Assembly (NCBI GenBank): GCA_025024175.1
Contig: QCXZ01000001.1
Coordinates: 15,190,001-15,254,000 of the forward strand
Direction of reading: 5' to 3'
DNA length: 64,000 nucleotides
DNA from: Rhyzopertha dominica
Taxonomy: Eukaryota; Arthropoda; Insecta; Coleoptera; Bostrichidae
A model generated the notes under the pieces. It was not told the DNA's origin. It searched no databases and worked only from the letters and a program-made list of their open reading frames with translations. Positions 60,101 through 64,000 of this stretch are shown here, in pieces (position 1 is the stretch's first letter; each line of letters begins with the position of its first letter). A program made the translations under genes and the position numbers.

Positions 60101-63100
60101 AATTTTCACAATCCTCTCTTAGTAAAGAATTAACTAATTGGTAGATAAGATGTAAGTGGGTACTTTAATAGCAATACATTTCAGTTAGGAAACCAAAGTG
60201 GCTGGTACCCTCTTTTTTCGTAAACCAGAAACCGGTTAGTGTATACTAATCTGCATAGTACAAGAAAACATAGCTTATGCTAATTTCTAAAACTGAAAAG
60301 GTGTGCACAGTCAATATTCAGTATAATAATTTTAAGAAGTCATAGCATGGTGTTTCCAAAACATTGATATGATTGAAAATTGTCATGTGATCAAATGTAG
60401 ACTAACCAACAGTCTGGTGTGCAAATGAACACATCAATAAGCACTCAAATGTTTTGATTTTTTTTAACAACATGTAAGTTTTATCTATATTTTATGCAAT
60501 TGTATAAATTCTCCCTATTTCGAAAAGTTTTTGTGCCGGAGGTCTGTAATGCACACATGAATGCAACACACAATATAATATAAACAACCATAAATTTAAT
60601 AGAAATTATTCAAATATGAAAGTATTCTCCACTTTATGAAATATTAATTGGCAGAGCGCTTTCGGCCTTAAATGGCTGTCGTCAGTGTCTTATACAATTG
60701 GTGTGGAAAAATCAGAAAATGAAAAGAACTATTTAGACTTTAAAGTTATGAGTGTTCATTGTGCAATTGCAGGAAGTCACCAACATTATGATTGAATATT
60801 GAACAAATTATTTAAAATGGGCGAGTTAAAATTTTGAATTTCATTTCAAACTGTAACATTTTGGTCATTTAAAATTTTGTAAATCCCTAATATTTCTAAA
60901 AAGTTTAATTTTGGTGATTTATTGCAAAACTAGAATTTTTACATTATCCAAACTGGTAGAGCGCTTATTAAATAATAAATGATTGGCCAAGCAGGAATTT
61001 GTTGTAACTTCATGAGTGTTCTTATATTTTTGAAATTGCTTGAGGTGTTCCTAAGCTCTAACTAAAGCATTTTTTGCCAACTGTACCTAGGTAATTATTT
61101 TAAGCTAATTATTGTAAACAAGTTAGCGAATCGTAAATTTTGAGTTAAAAACCTAAAGATGACTGATATACTATACAGAATATTTAGCCAAGTGTGCTAA
61201 TTCGGTGTTTTAATACATAAATACCAATTAGTGAATCCATTGTAAAGTAAATTCAAAATGACGCTCTCTTTTTATGTTTGATAGCAACTCAAATCCGAAA
61301 AATTCTTAAATTATTAGGGAAAATAAAATTTTATTAATTTCCATCAATCCATCAGGTTTACACTGTAATTAAAGTTGTTTCACGTATCACGAGCATGCAG
61401 CTTTTACCATTGTAGGAGCTTAGCAATGTTCGAAGAATAAATAATCCCATGCATGAGCACGCTACAGAGGTTGCCTTATTTGCAGGTGAAAAGGAACGGT
61501 CCATTATATTAAGCAGACTGGCAAAATCGGTGAATGACATCAATCCATGGCTAGGGCGATAATTGATAAGTATCATCCTAGGTGACTACATTTTTTGAAA
61601 TTTTAGAAAATAGGGTATAGTCACGGTGTGACGTCATGCGTCAACCAGGCAACAATGCGTTCGCCTAATGAGCATATCTTGTTAATCTTAGTATCATAGG
61701 AATGGTCTATCTGCACCATCGTGCGGCATCGAACCGTAACAGATGTGTTGAGATATTCTAAGAATCTAACCCGTGAAAGCCGGGACATTTTCAATGGCTG
61801 AGGCTGTACTATCTAAAATTGGATGGTTATGTAGGTAATCTCTTTAATTTTTTTACACTCCCATAACGTACCTAAAATGTTAGTCAAATATATTTTCAAG
61901 TTTTTTGTAATACAATATGCTGGTTGATATCGCATTTCAAACAGCAACACATTGAAAATGTGACATCTAACTTTATTTTCTGTATTTGGAGCAATATCAG
62001 TTATTTGTACACCTAACTGACTGGTTGTCCTACATTAGGCATATGTTATTACTTACTGAAGACTTGTCAGCTGTCTTGCTAATGAAAACTTGCAGAACTG
62101 AAATGTCCGGGTATCTAACGAGTGTTCTAAACAATCATTTCGTGAATTATATTGCAAAACTGACAGTTTGTTTTTTGTTTATTATAATTATAAACACAGT
62201 CCTGTAGAGCAAAATTCTTATGGGAAAAATGTTTAGACTGATTTCTTAAATTATCAAATGTAAATAATACACAGGACTTTGTTTCTACCAAAACTTTGAA
62301 GCAATTAAATGGGCTTCTATAGTACCATGTCTACAGAGGGGACCAAACTCCAGAAAAGCCTTTAGGATGTGTTACAGACATGTTGGAAGGCACATTTGCT
62401 TGCTTGCCTCATGTTAGAACATACTTTAAGGCTGTCAAAAATAATTTCTGTTGGAAGAAGAACTTTCTGTTATTCATACAAGATGTGTGCTCATTTTTTA
62501 AATTAAAATTGTCAACTTAAAAATGATTGTGAAGAGTTAGTTTGCTCAAACTTATTTGAATGCAATGTTAAGTCTTTAAATTATGCATAGTATTTTTTTT
62601 AGATTTAAAGAAGTTTTTGAAATGTAAATAGGACTTCCTTTAATTATTTTGAGAACCGTAAATAACAGGTAAACTAAATTGAACTCCTTTAGAGCATTTT
62701 CAAATAAAAGTAAAATGATTCCTGGTATAAAATGAATTAAAATTTAACGCCTTAATACATAATCAGAATCAAATTACAAGTTCTGAAATATAATGTAACG
62801 AAGGACTTCACTGCTGTGTGTAAACAATGTCAGTTTGTTTTGAATGGAGTTTTGCAGCTAATAATGAAGGTAAACATCTTAAAAATAAAACATGTTTGTA
62901 TAGTTTTCATAAAGTACAAATAGTATAGATAACTTTACAACGTATTACACACTTACATCACAGAATAGTATTAGAATTATCGAAAGTTTCTCAAAACTGC
63001 AATCAGTTCTATGTATATTAATTCAGTGCAACATAATTACATAGTTTAACGACCCTGTCGTCCAAACGGATGCTTTATAGCCTTTTGTAATAAATGTAAT

Positions 63101-63667
63101 GTATTTTTGTTTACACATCAGTGTCAATATTTGCGTTGTTAATTAAACCTAGAAGGAAAAATATCTTTTCGGAATGGTGTCGGTTTTGAACAATGAATTG
63201 TTACCTCTAGAAAATTCCATGCAAATACATAATGAGTCAGTTTTAGCATGCCTTTATAAGAACCAATGCATCCAATGTCTACAAATGGAATGAAAACAGC
63301 AGTTTATAAAGCAAGATACAAAGCAAAGCAGAAAGCAGTATTTATGGCTACACTATGCAATAGTAGTATGTTGAAAGTTGTCATATTCATGTAATGCAGA
63401 AAAAATATTTCAAAATCATTAATTAACTGAGATCAGAACCAATTTTGCTGATTATGTAATAAGCTGATGCTGCTGCAGCCGTGTAATTTACAAGTGAATT
63501 GATCATAATGATTCATGAAATATATACAATGATTAGCAAGGATATCATACCACGATTTTCCATTTAACACAGAAGATTTGATACAAAAAGCCACCTTACC
63601 TTTCCACAGCAAGTCGTGTGTCAAAAGTCACCATAGTCCCGGTGTCAACATGGAATACATAGAACAT
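32764..63667 (-). CDS. Atg17: Atg17/FIP200 (RB1CC1) autophagy scaffold, ten exons
   Basis: Coding exons on the - strand: 63600-63667, 58687-59238, 54753-54984, 54514-54696, 50890-51249, 47727-48196, 43626-44217, 40156-41167, 37024-37340 and 32764-33153. All junctions are GT-AG, all phases agree, and the product is 1391 residues, close to fly Atg17. Order of parts: ubiquitin-like N-terminus (about 1-75), the long Atg17-like helical region to about residue 560, a Ser/Pro-rich linker, a coiled coil (about 820-1150) and the C-terminal Claw (about 1165-1290), then a Ser/Thr/Gln tail. The family scaffolds the Atg1/ULK1 kinase complex at the site of autophagosome formation, and its Claw binds autophagy receptors. 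The total span is 31 kb because of transposon-laden introns. The 360-bp exon has one N that hides a single residue. Confidence 0.93.
33982..34331. mobile_element. MITE copy 2, 350 bp, TA-flanked
   Basis: It begins cagggtttctataaat after TA and ends tttacagaaaccctg before TA. The ends are inverted copies (about 28 bp, including attcatgca). It is homologous along its length, in inverted orientation, to 22461-22824. Confidence 0.8.
34539..36690 (+). mobile_element. decayed mariner/Tc1-type transposon with a nested foldback
   Basis: Left end cagagtgtttaaaaattact and right end ttaagcaccctg are inverted counterparts, with aaacttcaata-type blocks matching further in; TA is on both sides. Near 34913 the + strand reads RMSRVLKERYPNRARPEIDTL, like the N-terminal region of the 21-kb transposase. 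Near 36270-36365 it reads TEDDLKARV, FNNLLPQQLAKATNESL, like a transposase C-terminus, and ends in KYFEHL. The middle is replaced by an unrelated foldback (35212-35800). It is inactive. Confidence 0.65.
35212..35800. mobile_element. foldback element nested in the 34539-36690 transposon
   Basis: Left arm about 35212-35420 and right arm about 35590-35800 are inverted copies: gcattgtctccagtttct against its complement near 35785, ataagtactatgg near 35340 against ccatagtacttat near 35656, and ttattcaaat near 35410 against atttgaataa near 35608. No coding capacity was recognised. Confidence 0.6.
37024..37340 (-). CDS. Atg17: Atg17 exon 9: Claw domain core
   Basis: It completes an Ala codon split after exon 8 and encodes LRSFFPGKADAATSP, then the Claw: CITIDSCKVGDLVMIVWD, HSNYLYFLHMDCIESLGLKL and GESRKMYCIAEVTEKEYCHA. 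In the human protein this fold binds FIR motifs of cargo receptors. It ends in phase 0 before gtaagt. Acceptor ttccctttcag. Confidence 0.92.
37452..38948. mobile_element. foldback transposon, 1.5 kb, long terminal inverted repeats
   Basis: The left arm (37452 to about 37880) and right arm (about 38570-38948) are inverted copies: for instance gaaaccaataaccccaattt near 37700 against aaattggggttgttggtttc near 38710, and caggttttgtttatg against cataaacaaaacctg. TA is on both sides (37450-37451, 38949-38950). The centre holds a second, much better preserved palindrome (38226-38489). No transposase is seen. Confidence 0.8.
38226..38489. repeat. near-perfect palindrome, about 110-bp arms with a 43-base loop
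   Basis: Bases 38226-38336 and 38380-38489 are practically identical in inverted orientation, including the blocks gatttactcaagtcttcttc and attaggatatttcgacctag and their complements. The loop is about 38337-38379. It is far less diverged than the surrounding arms of the 1.5-kb element. Confidence 0.92.
39240..39785 (+). pseudogene. mariner-type transposase remnant, internally deleted
   Basis: Broken + strand frames give ITCDESRIFEYK near 39386 (first catalytic Asp region), SIVPQRTTVNADGYFENLQ near 39475, and the C-terminal SGRFQQWKHCM and CIEARGQYFEGD near 39690-39765, ending at a TAA near 39785. The second and third catalytic Asp regions are missing, and several frame breaks are needed. 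Confidence 0.6.
40156..41167 (-). CDS. Atg17: Atg17 exon 8: coiled coil
   Basis: A 1012-base exon from acceptor tatttttag (41168 side) to donor gtaatt (below 40156). It encodes an almost unbroken Glu/Lys/Leu/Gln heptad-rich coiled coil (ELLELKNQVTVEKSEIV, EELVQVSQKYKEQIADLECR and so on), which mediates dimerisation and elongated shape in the family. It ends SPDLAASVAVLE plus one base. It starts 22 codons upstream of the first Met in the frame. Confidence 0.9.
41168..43625 (-). other. Atg17 intron 7
   Basis: 2.5-kb intron. It holds a MITE-like element at 42175-43335; the rest (41168-42174) shows nothing beyond short open frames. Confidence 0.65.
42175..43335. mobile_element. non-autonomous DNA element, about 1.16 kb
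   Basis: The left end is cagggcgattcaccaagtat after TA; the right end is gaattttgaaataccc, the decayed counterpart of the 6641-6978 MITE's right end. The right 250 bases resemble that MITE. Ns occur at 43216 and nearby. The left end and the inner part do not match it, so this may be a larger relative or two elements joined. Confidence 0.5.
43626..44217 (-). CDS. Atg17: Atg17 exon 7: Ser/Pro-rich linker
   Basis: Acceptor attcacag precedes 44217; the first base completes a Lys codon. It encodes GCESETDTEEFEKVGQSPLD, then Pro/Ser-rich sequence (SPLPPKKPPRTF, SPHTPQSPKESS) and ends LDTANNVVALLQ before gtacat. The many Ser/Thr-Pro sites suggest a phosphorylated, disordered linker (inference). A CDK/Atg1 target role is not shown by the sequence. 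Confidence 0.88.
44275..46290. repeat. tandem direct duplication, first copy interrupted
   Basis: Copy A is 44275-44480 plus 45110-45585; copy B is 45586-46290. Shared blocks: cctatttaaatattatagcc (44282, 45588), cattttttccacattatatg (about 44446, 45792), tggaactgacagaataaaaa (about 45176, 45914) and agtggttaagaa near each end. Copy A contains about 630 extra bases (44480-45110) absent from copy B. Confidence 0.8.
45268..45291 (+). repeat. (ATT)n microsatellite
   Basis: Eight uninterrupted att units inside copy A of the duplication; copy B has only a short remnant at this place. Confidence 0.9.
46414..46457 (+). repeat. two tandem 21-bp units
   Basis: The unit ctataactgaaatgatggca occurs twice in direct succession, followed by a partial third unit. 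Confidence 0.85.
47727..48196 (-). CDS. Atg17: Atg17 exon 6
   Basis: Acceptor aatttttag; opens WASDMACHLLTVYNDEVARR, then KEFQSQFEGHFLNTLFPGME, DMPPSYATQAPSVFDSGLP, a block strongly conserved in animal FIP200/Atg17 proteins (the QF..HFL..LFPG motif). It ends DLKDIDK with two bases of the Lys codon before gtaagt. Phase 0 in, phase 2 out. Confidence 0.93.
48953..50013 (+). mobile_element. DNA transposon remnant with terminal inverted repeats and a THAP gene
   Basis: Bases 48953-49035 and about 49925-50013 are inverted copies: caccgccaaaacgc near 48970 against gcgttttggcggt near 49980, and gtgacgtca near 49010 against tgacgtcac near 49958. Between them the + strand carries a broken THAP-domain gene. 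No catalytic transposase region was recognised, so this is a deleted copy. Confidence 0.7.
49165..49545 (+). pseudogene. THAP zinc-finger gene fragment, two exons
   Basis: The first exon (49165-49357) reads MYKNQNKCCFVHGYKS, then NKIFVTVPRDYQRMKKLFKA, and SRCEDH, a THAP-type C2CH finger. The C-terminal C-x2-H is present, but the second zinc ligand expected after VHG is Tyr here. A donor-like tgtaagtt at 49357 and an acceptor-like ttttgttatag ending at 49420 bound a 63-base intron. The second part reads LEEDMKNYMRFKWTEGND, VVPYIFDC then a stop where other THAP transposons have Gln, then PDRKRA. The phase at the splice does not fit, so the gene is broken. Confidence 0.65.
50890..51249 (-). CDS. 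Atg17: Atg17 exon 5
   Basis: Acceptor ttatacag; begins with one codon containing an N, then QLRAGNIGDTSILPDLCASH, QNHQSICDIRRRCAKAKDEL, RLKWIVAVESNIMELNQKL, RLRRQFDILRQIHQAPPIYV and EVVRRRAFSQAFLM, ending in phase 0 before gtaagt. This is the best conserved helical block of the Atg17-like region. The frame continuing to 50842 is intron read-through. Confidence 0.92.
51250..54513 (-). other. Atg17 intron 4
   Basis: 3.3-kb intron. It holds a Tigger/pogo-like end at 51719 and two CTCF-like motifs near 52.0 and 52.3 kb. 52400-54513 is AT-rich with nothing recognised. Confidence 0.6.
51719..51860. mobile_element. Tigger/pogo-like transposon end
   Basis: After a TA the sequence begins cagttaaactctgtttatcc and repeats the ttatccga motif three more times, as the subterminal region of pogo/Tigger elements does. 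No matching right end was found, so it is a fragment. Confidence 0.55.
54514..54696 (-). CDS. Atg17: Atg17 exon 4
   Basis: Acceptor tcattttag; 61 codons: YDGRLLEEIQAEVSKLLQF, IDNPDMKEVKGIGERLFGLD, QLLANARKIVQEQGDLAQSF, ending QQ before gtaatt. Phase 0 at both ends. Helical, part of the Atg17-like bundle. Confidence 0.9.
54697..54752 (-). other. Atg17 intron 3 (56 bases)
   Basis: Starts gtaagt and ends ttttag on the - strand; the only short intron of this gene and free of transposons. Confidence 0.85.
54753..54984 (-). CDS. Atg17: Atg17 exon 3
   Basis: Acceptor cttttatag; the first base completes an Asn codon. It encodes FKEDLDSLEQIPLLPALLSS, DTSASSDLVIKKKIPSTLLE, WISATDDKSSLEQLYKNCER, GLVE and ends in phase 0 before gtaagt. 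WISA.D...L..L...C.RGL is a recognisable FIP200 segment. Confidence 0.9.
55150..55590 (+). repeat. diverged direct repeat with TATCGATA palindromes
   Basis: About 55165-55270 and 55475-55590 share ttgatatatcgata, a caagctaatg / cggctagcga block and a ttgtgcaaat/ttgtacaaat block in the same order, offset by about 310 bases. TATCGATA occurs at 55179-55186, 55189-55196 and 55487-55494. Confidence 0.5.
55893..57213. mobile_element. foldback element with about 370-bp arms, nested
   Basis: Left arm about 55893-56270 and right arm about 56840-57213 are inverted copies: actttcaatttcg near 55981 against cgaaattgaaagt near 57107, taggtatctgtta near 56106 against aacagatacctac near 57027. No gene inside. 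Confidence 0.75.
56585..56635 (+). repeat. 20-bp tandem repeat, 2.5 units
   Basis: aaaagggtgtaaatgagtgg is followed by a one-base variant and half a unit. It lies in the loop of the foldback at 55893-57213. Confidence 0.85.
57340..58226. mobile_element. inverted-repeat element, 0.89 kb, nested
   Basis: Left end ccatttgtactagcagttat and right end aactgctacaaatgg are inverted copies, and an inner pair around cgtgacgtcattt (57430) and atgacgtcatgg (58142) continues the match for about 130 bp. No gene inside. Confidence 0.65.
58687..59238 (-). CDS. Atg17: Atg17 exon 2: ubiquitin-like region and start of the helical region
   Basis: Acceptor ttctactTCTAG-type (tctag before 59238); the first base completes a Ser codon. 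It encodes VSVLQKHIEQQCKIPVDQQV, LLASGGECLDPNVRVCTYSA and GTDTNPVFLF, the second half of the N-terminal ubiquitin-like fold of FIP200 with its conserved CTYSAGTDTNP loop, then FFNEVFIEEMKEKV and further helices. It ends ALVE plus two bases before gtaagt. Confidence 0.93.
59331..59419. ncRNA. 89-nt hairpin, microRNA-precursor-like
   Basis: Arms 59331-59368 and 59381-59419 pair over about 38 bases with a few mismatches and bulges (gtcagtttcaaatgagaaaa against tcttttctcatctgaaatag), leaving a 12-base loop. Length, loop size and mismatch pattern suit an intronic pri-miRNA, on either strand; a tiny MITE is the alternative. No known microRNA seed is claimed. Confidence 0.4.
60656..60684 (-). other. 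hammerhead-ribozyme-like motif in a repeat end
   Basis: The - strand reads CTGACGA, an imperfect stem with GCC and GGC, then GAAAGCGC. This is the CUGANGA...GAAA arrangement of hammerhead cores carried by Penelope-like and other retroelements. The first pairs of stem II do not form, so activity is doubtful. Confidence 0.3.
63600..63667 (-). CDS. Atg17: Atg17 exon 1: start codon and first strand of the ubiquitin-like fold
   Basis: ATG at 63665-63667 opens MFYVFHVDTGTMVTFDTRLA followed by VE and two bases of a Ser codon, then donor gtaagg. The pattern YVF.V.TGT..TFD is the start of animal FIP200 proteins. The joined frame with exon 2 is continuous. Confidence 0.9.
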
Positions 63668-64000
63668 TTTAAGGCAATTTTGGAACCTATTTCAGGACAG
63701 AGCCTTGTTTATGGTATGCCTGCAAATAAAGACACATGCATACATTTTAGATAATCTGCAAAGATTTGACGATAAACTTATCAGCTAGCGTGTGACTGAC
63801 AAGTTTTGAAAGCCACTATTATTTTTGTGAGGTCATAGTGTCACTTGTACACCCAATTTCTAATTTTGTGATGAAATTCAGTTATGCATACAATAGTTGC
63901 TTGCTTGCTTGATTAATACTGCATCACCTACAGGTTACTGATGAAGAAACATCCAATGCCAGAAAGGTATTGGACACGTTCCGTCCATTTTTATCATCAA
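63668..64000 (-). promoter_or_regulatory. upstream of Atg17; no promoter motif recognised
   Basis: The 5' untranslated region and promoter should start here. No TATA box, initiator or GC-rich block stands out. Confidence 0.25.

Larger units (their letters stand above)
59239..63599 (-). other. Atg17 intron 1
   Basis: 4.4-kb intron. It contains the hairpin at 59331-59419 and an element end with a ribozyme-like motif at 60656-60684; otherwise AT-rich without recognised content. Open frames at 61358, 61986 and 63433 show no family features. Confidence 0.6.

Noticed and set aside
61620..61760. tgacgtcatgcgtcaacc stretch as a possible regulatory element
   Set aside because: It contains a CRE-like TGACGTCA, but the window has several such palindromes in transposon ends and no other support was found.

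Overview
The window is nuclear DNA of an insect. It is AT-rich, has long introns with canonical GT-AG junctions, contains a few assembly Ns, and is dense in small transposons. A beetle would fit the look of the proteins, but the sequence alone does not fix the order. Two host genes are supported, lying tail to tail. On the + strand is a glial cells missing (gcm) transcription factor gene with coding exons at 15600-15946, 20035-20285, 24396-24492 and 26697-27577. A probable tiny first coding exon lies at 4601-4611, next to a CpG-rich promoter-like stretch. On the - strand is a complete Atg17/FIP200 (RB1CC1) autophagy scaffold gene of ten coding exons, from the start codon at 63667 to the stop codon at 32764. 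All splice phases of both models agree; the Atg17 model gives 1391 residues and the gcm model 528 (517 if translation starts at 15622).

Layout: 1-622 is the end of a Ty3/gypsy-type LTR retroelement (integrase core, then a possible short LTR). 1781-3286 is a large inverted repeat made from a Penelope-like element whose right arm still encodes a GIY-YIG endonuclease fragment. 3713-3990 is a MITE. 4190-4611 is the presumed gcm promoter and 5' exon, followed by an 11-kb first intron. Introns 2 and 3 of gcm hold a 0.7-kb foldback element and a broken mariner/Tc1-type transposon lying directly against a MITE. The space between the genes (27.7-32.7 kb) holds a second broken mariner that sits against a fragment of a non-LTR retrotransposon reverse transcriptase.

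The Atg17 introns are a museum of DNA transposons: a 2.15-kb decayed element with a nested foldback, a 1.5-kb foldback element with a near-perfect 110-bp palindrome at its centre, a mariner remnant, a tandem duplication, a THAP-domain transposon remnant with its own terminal inverted repeats, a Tigger/pogo-like end, and a set of four nested inverted-repeat elements in intron 2. Intron 1 carries an isolated 89-nt hairpin that looks like a microRNA precursor.

The two genes are not functionally linked as far as the sequence shows: Gcm is a zinc-containing developmental transcription factor, and Atg17/FIP200 is the scaffold of the Atg1/ULK kinase complex. No tRNA, rRNA or CRISPR array was recognised. 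Nothing seen amounts to a clearly new gene system; the most unusual material is structural (nested foldbacks, the palindrome, the hairpin, the inverted Penelope copies).
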